Shown here: piece after piece, positions 42,970-50,476 of the stretch | Layout: the number at the start of each line of letters is the position of its first letter | How positions within the stretch are numbered: position 1 is the first letter of the stretch | NCBI RefSeq assembly: GCF_028736035.1 | Contig: NZ_CP117866.1 | Location: forward strand, 2,914,001 to 2,978,000 | DNA length: 64,000 nucleotides | Direction: 5' to 3' | Source of the DNA: Streptomyces sp. T12 | GTDB lineage: Bacteria > Actinomycetota > Actinomycetes > Streptomycetales > Streptomycetaceae | The notes under the pieces: generated by a model | The model's database searches: none | Seen by the model: only the letters and a program-made list of their open reading frames with translations | Told to the model about the DNA's origin: nothing | Made by a program: the position numbers and the translations under genes

Positions 42970-43700
42970 GAGGTGGCCACCTGAGGCAGGTGGGGCTTGG
43001 TCGCGTACGCCACGAAGCTCTTGCCGATCAGCGGGTTCAGCGCCTGTTCGGCGACCCGGGTGGCCAGCGGTTTCTTCATGATGTCCCAGACCAGGAGCTT
43101 GTGGTACGCCCGCACCGGCAGCGCCTTGTCGTTGTCGACACCGAACGCGCACTTCAGCCACCAGTACGGGGAGTGCAGGGCGTGGGCGTGGTGGGTGCCG
43201 TACGGCTTCAGGCCGGCCTCGCGGATCTTCGCGAGCAGTTCGTCCGCCTTGTAGATGCGGATGTGGCCGCCCTCGACCTCGTGGTAGGCGTCGGACAGCG
43301 CCCAGCAGACCTTCTCGGGGCCGTAGCGGGGGACGGTGATGGCGATACGGCCGCCGGGCTTGAGCACCCGGACCATCTCGGCGAGTACGCCCTTGTCGTC
43401 CGGGATGTGCTCCATGACCTCGGAGATGATCACGACGTCGAAGGACTCGTCGGGGAAGGGGAGGGCGAGCGCGTTGCCCTCCATCGCCGTCGCGGTCGCG
43501 CCCTCGGGTGCCTCCCCGGCCTCCTTCATCGCCGCGAACCACTTGGCGACCTCGCGGATCTCCTCCCCGTTCTGGTCCAGCGCCACGACCTGGGCACCGC
43601 GCCGGTAACACTCGAACGCGTGCCGGCCGGCACCGCAGCCGAGGTCCAGGACGCGGTCGCCCGGGGCGAGCGGGAACCGGGAGAAGTCGACGGTCAGCAC
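42966..43700 (-). CDS. SAM-dependent methyltransferase (class I, Methyltransf_11)
   Basis: A 244-residue methyltransferase. Motif I is VLDLGCGAGRHAFECYRRGA (about 19-38), LPFPDESFDVVIISEVMEHI forms motifs II/III, and VLKPGGRIAITVPRYGPEKV is the post-motif strand. The C-terminal half has WWLKCAFGVDNDKALPVRAY, typical of the group found beside glycosyltransferases. Start is GTG 43700, 70 nt after the glycosyltransferase stop. Its stop overlaps the following barrel gene. Probably acts on a sugar or lipid-linked intermediate. Confidence 0.85.
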   Translation of the reverse strand: MLTVDFSRFPLAPGDRVLDLGCGAGRHAFECYRRGAQVVALDQNGEEIREVAKWFAAMKEAGEAPEGATATAMEGNALALPFPDESFDVVIISEVMEHIPDDKGVLAEMVRVLKPGGRIAITVPRYGPEKVCWALSDAYHEVEGGHIRIYKADELLAKIREAGLKPYGTHHAHALHSPYWWLKCAFGVDNDKALPVRAYHKLLVWDIMKKPLATRVAEQALNPLIGKSFVAYATKPHLPQVATS

Positions 43701-43770
43701 GTTGGCCTGCTTTCGCGGTCGGAGCGGTTGGAGGGGCGGGGGTCGATGGTGCGGTGGACGGGCGCGGCGG

Positions 43771-45417
43771 TCATGAGGCGGCCTCGGTCACGCGGACGGC
43801 CTCGCCGTCCCTCGCGGCCTCGGTCACGCGGGCGTCCTCGCCGCCCCCCGCGGTCCCAGTCACGCGGGCGTCCTCGCCGCCCCCCGCGGTCCCAGTCACG
43901 CGGGCGTCCTCGCCGTCCCTCGCGGCCTCGGGCCCTCGCGGGGCATTGGCCACCCTTGCCGGTGCGGCGTGTGCGGGAGTCGCCGCGGAGCGGCCGGGAG
44001 TCGGGGCCGCGGAGCGGGCAGTGCTTGCCGCGGAGCGGCGTGGGGCACCGCCCGTGGAGCCAGGGCGTACGTCACCGCCCGCGGAGCCGAGGCGTGGGTC
44101 ACCGCCCGTGGAGTGGGCTATGGCCTCGCGGTAGCGGGTCACCGTCCCCTCGGCGGCCTTCGCCCAGGTGAAGTTCCGCAGGACGCGGTCACGCCCGGCC
44201 GCTCCCAGGCGGTCGCGGAGCTCCGCATCGCCCAGCAGTCGGCTCAGAGCGGCCGCCAGCGCCCCGGGGTCCCCCGGCGGCACCGCCAGACACGTCTCCC
44301 CGTCGCGCCCGGCGACCTCCGGGATCGCCCCGCCGGTCGTGGCGACCAGCGGCGTCCCCGTGGCCATGGCCTCGGCGGCCGGCAGGGAGAAGCCCTCGTA
44401 CAGCGACGGCACACATGCCACCTGCGCCGATCGGACCAGGTCGACGAGCTCCGCGTCGGAGATGCCCTTGACGAACTCGACGGCGCCTTCGAGGCCGTAC
44501 CGCTCGATCGCCTGCGCGACCGGCCCCTCCTCGGACCGCTTGCCGACGACGACGAGGTGGGCGTCGGGGTGCTCGGTGCGGACCTTGGCGAGCGCCTCGA
44601 CGAGGAAGACCAGGCCCTTCAGCGGGACATCGGCGCTGGAGGTCGTGACGATCCGGCCGGGGATCTGCCGTACCGACGCATCCGGCGAGAACAGGTCGGT
44701 GTCCGCGCCGATGTGGACGACGTGGATACGGTCCTGGCGTACACCGAGGTGGTCGACGATCTCCGCGCGGGACGTACCCGACACGGTCAGTACCGACGGA
44801 AGGCGGCGCGCGACCCGCTTCTGCATGCGCGTGAAGGCGTACCACCGGCGCACCGACATCCGCCGCTGCCAGCCCTCAGCCGCGTCCAGCTCCAACTGGC
44901 GGTCGACGGTGATGGGGTGGTGGATGGTGGTGACGAGCGGGGCGCCGACCTCGCCCAGCAATCCGTACCCCAGCGTCTGGTTGTCGTGCACGACGTCGAA
45001 CTCGCCGCGCCGGGCGCGCAGATGGCGGCGGGCGCGCAGCGAGAAGGTCAGGGGCTCGGGGAAGCCGCCGGTCCACATGGTGGCCACTTCCAGCGCGTCG
45101 ATCCAGTCGCGGTACTCGTCGCGCCCCGGCGTGCGGAAGGGGTCGGGCTGGCGGTAGAGGTCGAGGCTGGGGAGCTCGGTGAGGGTCAGCCGGCCCGCGT
45201 AGTCCGCGCCCTCGTCGAGGACGGGGTAGGGCTGGGAGCCGATGACCTCGACGCGGTGGCCGAGGCGGGCCAGCTCGCGGGAGAGGTGCCGTACGTAGAC
45301 GCCCTGGCCGCCGCAGAACGGGTTCCCTTTATAGGTGAGAAGCGCGATGTCGAGCGGTCGCTCGCCGTCGGCGGCAGGGTCCTGTGGAGACCCGGCCTCC
45401 CTGGCCTCAGCGGTCAC
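43771..45417 (-). CDS. Family 4 glycosyltransferase with C-terminal 12-aa repeats
   Basis: A 548-residue GT-B glycosyltransferase. The glycine-rich acceptor motif GGQGVYVRHLSRELARLGH lies near residue 36. The donor domain (about 230-430) has SSADVPLKGLVFLVEAL, VVVGKRSEEGP, PSLYEGFSLPAAEAMATGTP (the E-x7-E motif) and GRDGETCLAVPPGDP. After about residue 440 the protein becomes disordered and Ala/Ser/Pro-rich, ending in four 12-residue repeats of the GGEDARVTGTAG type. It starts a coupled GT-MT-barrel set and is divergent from the kstR-like gene. Confidence 0.87.
   Translation of the reverse strand: MTAEAREAGSPQDPAADGERPLDIALLTYKGNPFCGGQGVYVRHLSRELARLGHRVEVIGSQPYPVLDEGADYAGRLTLTELPSLDLYRQPDPFRTPGRDEYRDWIDALEVATMWTGGFPEPLTFSLRARRHLRARRGEFDVVHDNQTLGYGLLGEVGAPLVTTIHHPITVDRQLELDAAEGWQRRMSVRRWYAFTRMQKRVARRLPSVLTVSGTSRAEIVDHLGVRQDRIHVVHIGADTDLFSPDASVRQIPGRIVTTSSADVPLKGLVFLVEALAKVRTEHPDAHLVVVGKRSEEGPVAQAIERYGLEGAVEFVKGISDAELVDLVRSAQVACVPSLYEGFSLPAAEAMATGTPLVATTGGAIPEVAGRDGETCLAVPPGDPGALAAALSRLLGDAELRDRLGAAGRDRVLRNFTWAKAAEGTVTRYREAIAHSTGGDPRLGSAGGDVRPGSTGGAPRRSAASTARSAAPTPGRSAATPAHAAPARVANAPRGPEAARDGEDARVTGTAGGGEDARVTGTAGGGEDARVTEAARDGEAVRVTEAAS
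43786..43929. repeat. 36-bp in-frame tandem repeat in glycosyltransferase gene
   Basis: Four 36-bp units begin at 43786, 43822, 43858 and 43894; the middle units are nearly identical. Because 36 is a multiple of 3, copy-number change would keep the reading frame and alter only the C-terminal tail length. Confidence 0.85.
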
Positions 45418-45471
45418 TCTGGGCCCCCTTCTCCCTGCACGGTCCCGCGAGATTACGCCGGGACGCTAATC

Positions 45472-45485
45472 TAGAACAAGTTTCA
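45472..45485. promoter_or_regulatory. KstR-like operator between GT set and kstR-like gene
   Basis: TAGAACAAGTTTCA matches TNNAACNNGTTNNA at all fixed positions. It is 141 bp before the TetR gene start and 55 bp before the glycosyltransferase start, so it could mediate autoregulation, control of the GT set, or both. Confidence 0.7.
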
Positions 45486-45625
45486 GACTTGATCGTTCAA
45501 GAGGCTCTGAATCTACCGGCAGGTAGCGCCGCTGTGAGCGATGGATCAGGTGATTCACGCCACGACCGACGCCCTGGCATGCTGTCCGGTCACTCACCCT
45601 CACCGACTGTCACGGAACGGGATCC

Positions 45626-46252
45626 ATGCCTGCGGAAGCCAGTAGCGCAAGCCCTGCCTCACCGCCCCTCACCGAGCGGCAGGAGGCCCGGCGTCGGCGC
45701 ATCCTGCACGCCAGCGCGCAGCTCGCCAGCCGGGGTGGTTTCGACGCCGTACAGATGCGGGAGGTCGCGGAGTCCTCGCAGGTGGCGCTCGGCACGCTGT
45801 ACCGCTACTTCCCGTCCAAGGTGCATCTGCTGGTCGCCACGATGCAGGACCAGCTGGAGCACATGCACGGCACGCTGCGGAAGAAGCCGCCGCAGGGGGA
45901 GACGGCGGCGGAGCGGGTGGCGGAGACGCTGATGCGGGCCTTTCGCGCGCTGCAGCGCGAGCCGCACCTGGCCGACGCCATGGTCCGGGCCCTGACCTTC
46001 GCCGACCGGAGTGTCTCGCCCGAGGTCGACCAGGTCTCCCGCCAGACCACGGTGATCATCCTGGACGCCATGGGCCTGGCGAACCCGACACCCGAGCAGC
46101 TCTCCGCCGTCCGCGTCATCGAGCACACCTGGCACTCGGCCCTGATCACCTGGCTCTCGGGCCGCGCCTCGATCGCCCAGGTGAAGATCGACATCGAGAC
46201 GGTGTGCCGGTTGATCGACCTGACGGCGCCGGAGCCGGAGGCCCGGGCCTAG
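45626..46252 (+). CDS. TetR-family regulator, KstR-like
   Basis: A 208-residue TetR repressor. The helix-turn-helix is at about 20-65 (RRILHASAQLASRGGFDAVQ; MREVAESSQVALGTLYRYFP; SKVHLLVATM). The ligand domain includes FRALQREPHLADAMVRALTF, ADRSVSPEVDQVSRQ and HTWHSALITWLSGRAS. This pattern closely follows what I remember of mycobacterial KstR (ASKGGYEAVQM; VGTLYRYFPSKVHLLV; SEVDQV; WLTRRAS), repressor of cholesterol degradation that is released by a sterol-CoA. KstR-like boxes occur upstream of this gene and of several metabolic genes in the window. The ribosome site is weak. Confidence 0.85.
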   Translation: MPAEASSASPASPPLTERQEARRRRILHASAQLASRGGFDAVQMREVAESSQVALGTLYRYFPSKVHLLVATMQDQLEHMHGTLRKKPPQGETAAERVAETLMRAFRALQREPHLADAMVRALTFADRSVSPEVDQVSRQTTVIILDAMGLANPTPEQLSAVRVIEHTWHSALITWLSGRASIAQVKIDIETVCRLIDLTAPEPEARA

Positions 46253-46290
46253 GCACACGAAGGACCTACGAGCACACGAAGGACCTACGA
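46253..46290. repeat. 19-bp perfect tandem duplication
   Basis: GCACACGAAGGACCTACGA occurs twice in direct contact, immediately after the stop codon of the kstR-like gene and before the TPP riboswitch 3' end. Confidence 0.9.
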
Positions 46291-46294
46291 GACG

Positions 46295-46416
46295 GGTTCC
46301 CTTCGCCGGTATTACCCGGATCAGGTGATGGGGGTCGCCTTCCGGTCTTCCGACCTCTCGGTCTTCCGACTTTCCGGCCTCTCAGCCCGGACCGTCGACG
46401 TCGGCCCCAGCGGAAG
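46295..46416 (-). ncRNA. TPP (thiamin pyrophosphate) riboswitch without an obvious target gene
   Basis: Read on the minus strand, the 3' half ACCTGATCCGGGTAATACCG followed by GCGAAGGGAA is the conserved TPP sensor sequence (46326 to 46297). Upstream the required CTGAGA lies at 46385-46380, preceded by a 6-bp stem GGGCCG/CGGTCC, and TTCC/GGAA can close P1. Transcription runs toward lower coordinates, yet the next DNA is the 3' end of kstR in the opposite orientation; no thiamin gene lies downstream. It follows the ferredoxin gene on the same strand, so it is either an orphan left by gene loss or a 3' UTR element. Confidence 0.85.
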
Positions 46417-46565
46417 CCGTCTGCTTCCCGCCAGAGTCGGCTACTCCGGTTCGAACTCCCTCACTCGTCCCGTAGGCCGACTTCCAGGATAGAACTTCCG
46501 CCCGAGGAAAGAACCACCTGCAATGGTAATTTTTTTGGCGAAATCGGACGACTCCTCGGACGGCA

Positions 46566-46799
46566 CTACTCCTCGGGCGGGAACACCGGCTCCCCGCTCC
46601 CCAGCAGCGTGATCACGATGGCCTCCACCGGGCAGCTCTCCGCCGCGGCAAGGATCTTCTCGTTCGCGTCGGTCTCGGGGTCGGCCGGATGGGACTGCCG
46701 GCCGGTGTCGAGGTGGAAGCCGTCGGGGGCGTGGTGGACGCACTGGGCCGAGCCGATGCACACCGACCGGTCGACCTCGACGTGCCAGCGGTCACCCAT
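46566..46799 (-). CDS. [3Fe-4S]-type ferredoxin
   Basis: A 77-residue ferredoxin of the type that donates electrons to bacterial P450s. Cluster ligands are visible in RSVCIGSAQCVHHAPDGF and ESCPVEAI; the second position of the first CxxxxxC motif lacks the extra Cys of 4Fe-4S proteins. It starts 4 nt after the aldehyde dehydrogenase stop, so it is in the same operon under the KstR-like box. The natural partner in this window is the CYP125-like P450 at 56.9-58.1 kb. Confidence 0.9.
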   Translation of the reverse strand: MGDRWHVEVDRSVCIGSAQCVHHAPDGFHLDTGRQSHPADPETDANEKILAAAESCPVEAIVITLLGSGEPVFPPEE

Positions 46800-46802
46800 C
46801 CC

Positions 46803-48260
46803 CTACGCCTCCCAGCCCGCCGGGAGGTGGATCATCTTGTGCTCCAGGTATTCGCCGTAGCCCTCGGGGCCGAATTCGCGGCCCAGCCCGGAGTTCTTGT
46901 AGCCGCCGAACGGGCCCAGCATGTCCAGGCTGAAGGTGTTCACCGAGTACGTGCCGGTACGGACCTGGCGGGCGACCTCGATGCCGTGCCCGGTGTCGGC
47001 CGTCCAGACGCTGCCGCTCAGGCCGTAGTCGGAGTCGTTCGCGATCTTCACGGCCTCGGACTCGTCGCCGTAGGGGAGGAGACAGATCACGGGGCCGAAG
47101 ATCTCCTCGCGTGCGATCCGCATCGAGTTGTCGACGTCTCCGAAGAGGGTCGGCTCGACGTACCAGCCCCGCTCCAGGCCCGGCGGACGCCCGCCGCCCG
47201 TCAGGATCTTCGCGCCCTCCTCCTGCCCGATCCGGATGTAGTCGAGGTTCCTGCGCTGCTGCCGCTGCGCCACCAGCGGGCCCACCTGGGTCGCCGCGTC
47301 CAGCGGATCGCCGACCACCAGCGCGCCGGCCGCCGCGGCGAAGGCCTCGGCGAACTCGTCGTAGCGGGAGCGGGGCAGCAGGATGCGCGTCTGGGCCACG
47401 CACGCCTGGCCGTTGTTCATCCAGGCTGCCGGGACGACACCGGCGACCGTCGCCTCGACGTCCGCGTCCGGGAGGACCACGGCCGCCGACTTGCCGCCCA
47501 GCTCCAGCGTCACGCGGGTGAGGTTGCGGGCCGCGACCTCCATCACGCGCTTGCCGGCCGCCACCGAGCCGGTGAAGGAGACCTTGTCGATCCGCGGGTG
47601 CCCGACCAGGTACTCGCTCACCTCACGGTCCGCCGGGAGGATCGACAGCACGCCCTCCGGCAGCCCGGCGTCCTTCGCGATCTCCGCGAGGAGGTAAGCG
47701 TCGAGCGGCGACTCCGGCGACGGCTTGAGCACCACCGTGCAGCCGGTGAGCAGCGCGGGCGCGAGCTTGGCGGCGGCGACGAACTGCGGGACGTTCCAGG
47801 GGACGACGGCCGCCACGACCCCGACCGGCTCGCGCCGCACCAGGATCTTGCCGAGGACTCCGTCGCGCGTCTCCTCGTACGTGAAGTTCCGTGCGACCGT
47901 GATCGCCGCGTCCCACACCATCATCGCGCCGAGCGCCTGCGCGAGGACGCTCCAGGAGTACGGGGAGCCGTTCTCGCAGGAGATCACGCGGGCGATCTCC
48001 TCGTGCCGCAGGGCGATCCCGTCCTTGATGCGGGTGACGACCTCGATCCGCTCGTCGAGCGACATCCGCGGCCAGGGCCCCTCGTCGAACGCCTTGCGCG
48101 CGACCGCGACCGCCCGGTCGACGTCGGCCGGCGAGGCGTGTGGCACGCGTCCGATGACCTCCTCCGTGTGCGGCGAGATCACCTCGATGACGTCCTTGCC
48201 CAGGGGGTCGGTCAACTCCCCGCCGATGAACAGCTGTCCGTGTTCCACGAGCTCGGTCAT
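46803..48260 (-). CDS. NAD-dependent aldehyde dehydrogenase
   Basis: A 485-residue ALDH superfamily enzyme. It shows VVPWNVPQFVAAAKLAPAL (cofactor pocket), LKPSPESPLDAYLLAE, FTGSVAAGKRVME, the catalytic Glu in TLELGGKSAAVVL and catalytic Cys in NNGQACVAQTRI, and EEIFGPVICL. It oxidises an aldehyde to the acid with NAD(P). With a P450 that produces terminal alcohols and a Zn-ADH elsewhere in the window, it could finish side-chain oxidation to the carboxylate. First gene of an operon with the ferredoxin. Confidence 0.9.
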   Translation of the reverse strand: MTELVEHGQLFIGGELTDPLGKDVIEVISPHTEEVIGRVPHASPADVDRAVAVARKAFDEGPWPRMSLDERIEVVTRIKDGIALRHEEIARVISCENGSPYSWSVLAQALGAMMVWDAAITVARNFTYEETRDGVLGKILVRREPVGVVAAVVPWNVPQFVAAAKLAPALLTGCTVVLKPSPESPLDAYLLAEIAKDAGLPEGVLSILPADREVSEYLVGHPRIDKVSFTGSVAAGKRVMEVAARNLTRVTLELGGKSAAVVLPDADVEATVAGVVPAAWMNNGQACVAQTRILLPRSRYDEFAEAFAAAAGALVVGDPLDAATQVGPLVAQRQQRRNLDYIRIGQEEGAKILTGGGRPPGLERGWYVEPTLFGDVDNSMRIAREEIFGPVICLLPYGDESEAVKIANDSDYGLSGSVWTADTGHGIEVARQVRTGTYSVNTFSLDMLGPFGGYKNSGLGREFGPEGYGEYLEHKMIHLPAGWEA

Positions 48261-48321
48261 GGCCGACGCCTCCTGCGGAGCTGGAGCGGGATTCCTTGGT
48301 TTCTGACGCTGTTTCAGGAAC

Positions 48322-48335
48322 TGATACCAGTTCTA
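48322..48335. promoter_or_regulatory. KstR-like operator upstream of aldh-fdx
   Basis: On the minus strand TAGAACTGGTATCA matches TNNAACNNGTTNNA except for one base (GTA for GTT). It lies 62 bp before the aldehyde dehydrogenase start. Confidence 0.55.
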
Positions 48336-48402
48336 CCCGGAGGAGTCCACGGAGCGCACACACCTCGCCCCTACGCTGAGCGAGACAGCGAGGGGGCACG
48401 GG

Positions 48403-48600
48403 ATGGCAGTTCGCGCGCGCGACTGGGCGGTGTTCGCCACGGCACTGGCGGTGGCCGTCGGCGGCGCCGTATGGATGGCGTCGACCTGGGGTGACGTGAA
48501 GCGCGAGAACGGCGTGTCCGTGCACCGGGAGACGAAGAGCCCGGAGGAAATCAGGGAGTACTGGACGCCGGAGCGCGTACGGAACGCCGAACCCGAGTGA
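48403..48600 (+). CDS. Small single-pass membrane protein (65 aa)
   Basis: A 65-residue protein with one transmembrane helix (WAVFATALAVAVGGAVWMAS) and a short charged tail (SPEEIREYWTPERVRNAEPE). GAGGGGG lies close upstream of the ATG. Position between two KstR-like boxes, divergent from the aldehyde dehydrogenase, is the only hint of context. I do not recognise a family. Confidence 0.6.
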   Translation: MAVRARDWAVFATALAVAVGGAVWMASTWGDVKRENGVSVHRETKSPEEIREYWTPERVRNAEPE

Positions 48601-48629
48601 CCCGACAGCCAGGTGACTCAGGCTCCCAT

Positions 48630-48643
48630 CGGAACCTGTTCTA
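48630..48643. promoter_or_regulatory. KstR-like operator upstream of MBL-fold gene
   Basis: CGGAACCTGTTCTA matches the consensus except for the first T. It lies 49 bp before the MBL-fold gene start. Confidence 0.55.
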
Positions 48644-48691
48644 GTTATAGTGGGCCGGTGGCCGGAACGTGGCGCGGCGATTGGGGATCCC

Positions 48692-49720
48692 ATGGCGCAG
48701 GTGTACGACCATGGCGGCGGCGTCCGGTCCATCGAGGTCCCCATCCCTGACAACCCGCTCGGCCACACCCTCGTGTACGTCGTCGACACCGACCGCGGCC
48801 CGGTGCTCATCGACACCGGCTGGGACGACCCGGCCTCCTGGGACACCCTCGCCGAGGGCCTCGCGGCATGCGGCACCGCGCCCGGTGAGATCCACGGCGT
48901 GGTCATCACCCACCACCACCCCGACCACCACGGCCTGTCCGGCCAGGTGCGCGAGGCCTCCGGCGCCTGGATCGCGATGCACGCGGCGGACGCGGCGATC
49001 GTGCGGCGCACCCGCGCGACCCGCCCCGAGCGCTGGTTCTCCTACATGGCGGACAAGCTCACCGCGGCCGGCGCCCCCGACGCCCACGTGTCTCCGCTGC
49101 GCACCGCCCGCCGCCGGAGCACCCTGCCCGGCTTCTCCCCCGCCGCGCCCGACCGCGAGATCGTCCCCGGCGACCTCCTCGACCTCCCCGGCCGCCGCCT
49201 GCGCGCGATCTGGACCCCGGGGCACACCCCCGGCCATGTCTGCCTGCACCTGGAGGAGGAACACCCGGCTCAACTCCCGGGCCACGGCCGCCTGTTCTCC
49301 GGCGACCACCTGCTCCCCGGAATCACCCCGCACATCGGCCTGTACGAGGACCCCGACGACACCACCGTCACCGACCCCCTCGGCGACTACCTGGCCTCCC
49401 TCGAACGCGTCGGCCACCTCGCCCCCGCCGAGATCCTCCCGGCCCACCAGCACGCCTTCACCGACGCCGGCGCCCGCGTACGGGAGTTGCTGCTCCACCA
49501 CGAGTCCCGCCTCACCGACCTCCTGACCCTCCTCGCCGAGCCCCTCACCCCCTGGCAGCTCGCCGAGCGCATGGAGTGGAACCGGCCCTGGGACCAGATC
49601 CCGTACGGATCACGGAACATCGCGATCGCGGAGGCCGAGGCCCATCTGCGGCGGCTGGTGAAGCTGGGGAGGGCGGAGGCGGTGGCCGGGAGTGAACCGG
49701 TGACGTACGTGGCCGTATAG
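48692..49720 (+). CDS. MBL-fold metallohydrolase
   Basis: A 342-residue metallo-beta-lactamase-fold hydrolase with a C-terminal helical extension. Metal ligands are VVITHHHPDHHGLSG (HxHxDH), TPGHTPGHVCLH, FSGDHLL and a late PAHQHAF. The C-terminal about 80 residues resemble the winged region of long MBL proteins (LAEPLTPWQLAERMEW). Substrate unknown; related long MBL hydrolases act as thioesterases or lactonases. ATG 48692 is chosen over 48650 because the extra 14 residues overlap the operator-proximal leader. Followed 2 nt later by the SnoaL-like gene. Confidence 0.87.
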   Translation: MAQVYDHGGGVRSIEVPIPDNPLGHTLVYVVDTDRGPVLIDTGWDDPASWDTLAEGLAACGTAPGEIHGVVITHHHPDHHGLSGQVREASGAWIAMHAADAAIVRRTRATRPERWFSYMADKLTAAGAPDAHVSPLRTARRRSTLPGFSPAAPDREIVPGDLLDLPGRRLRAIWTPGHTPGHVCLHLEEEHPAQLPGHGRLFSGDHLLPGITPHIGLYEDPDDTTVTDPLGDYLASLERVGHLAPAEILPAHQHAFTDAGARVRELLLHHESRLTDLLTLLAEPLTPWQLAERMEWNRPWDQIPYGSRNIAIAEAEAHLRRLVKLGRAEAVAGSEPVTYVAV

Positions 49721-49722
49721 AG

Positions 49723-50190
49723 ATGACCATGAACGCCATGGATCCTGTGGACCGGCTGCTCGCCGAACGCGCCTGCGAGCGCATCGTCGTCGACTTCGTC
49801 CACCGCCTCGACCTCGGCGAACCGTCCTCCGTCGGCGAGCTGTTCACCGAGGACGGCACCTGGGAGTGGCCGGCGGGTGAGCGGCTGGTCGAGGGGCGGG
49901 ACGCGTTGCGCGCGTACTTCGGCTCCCGCCCCGCCGACCGTCTCTCGCGGCGCCTGATGTCCAACATCCTCGTCACGGTGACGTCCCCCGACACCGCGAC
50001 GTCGACCTCGTACTTCACGACGTACCGCGTCGACGGCCACGAGGGCGGCCTGGTCCCGCCGGGGCCCCCGGTCCAGGTGGGGCACTACGAGGACACGTTC
50101 CGCAGGCCGCCGGACGGCACATGGCTCCTGTCCGCCCGGATCCTCCATCTCGCCTTCGCCGGACCGACCCCGCGCCCGCCCAGGCCATGA
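49723..50190 (+). CDS. SnoaL-like (NTF2-fold) protein
   Basis: A 155-residue NTF2-like protein: ERIVVDFVHRLDLGEPSSVG, LFTEDGTWEWPAGERLVEG, LRAYFGSRPAD and VGHYEDTFRRPPDGTWLLS follow the SnoaL_4 pattern of cone-shaped small-molecule binding proteins, isomerases or hydratases. It is coupled to the MBL gene (stop and start 2 nt apart) and so falls under the same KstR-like operator. KsdI-type steroid isomerases share this fold, but sequence alone does not show that activity. Confidence 0.8.
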   Translation: MTMNAMDPVDRLLAERACERIVVDFVHRLDLGEPSSVGELFTEDGTWEWPAGERLVEGRDALRAYFGSRPADRLSRRLMSNILVTVTSPDTATSTSYFTTYRVDGHEGGLVPPGPPVQVGHYEDTFRRPPDGTWLLSARILHLAFAGPTPRPPRP

Positions 50191-50227
50191 AGGCCTCGCA
50201 CCACCTCCCCTCAGCCGTTTCCCTACG

Positions 50228-50372
50228 GGCCGGTAGAGTGACGGCGTCGTCATCACGCCCGTACAGGGGGAAGCCGGTGCAAATCCGGCGCTGACCCCGC
50301 AACCGTGAACCGGTCGTCAAAGGCCGGTGAGCCGGATCGCCCCGTACGGTTCGTGACCGGCTCACGTGCCCC
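50228..50372 (+). ncRNA. Cobalamin (B12) riboswitch
   Basis: The B12-box region is explicit: GGGAAGCCGGTGCAAATCCG, GCGCTGACCCCGCAACCGTG, then TCAAAGGCCGGTGAGCCGGA. The 3' boundary is approximate. Downstream, before the first gene, TTCCC/GGGAA at about 50451-50464 can form a small hairpin over a ribosome-site-like AGGG, a plausible expression platform. It precedes the ECF transporter operon, so adenosylcobalamin or a relative should repress it. Confidence 0.95.
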
Positions 50373-50476
50373 GGCAGCCGGCCGGAGCACGGCACCGTCG
50401 AGGTATACGGAGCCGAGCCGCCCGGGGGTCCCCCCTGTGCTGCCCGGTTCCCCTTAGGGAAGGGCACCCGCCGATC

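Noticed and set aside
43786..43929. Regular 36-bp repeats that might suggest a CRISPR array
   Set aside because: The units are contiguous with no unique spacers, stay in frame within a glycosyltransferase gene, and no cas gene is present.
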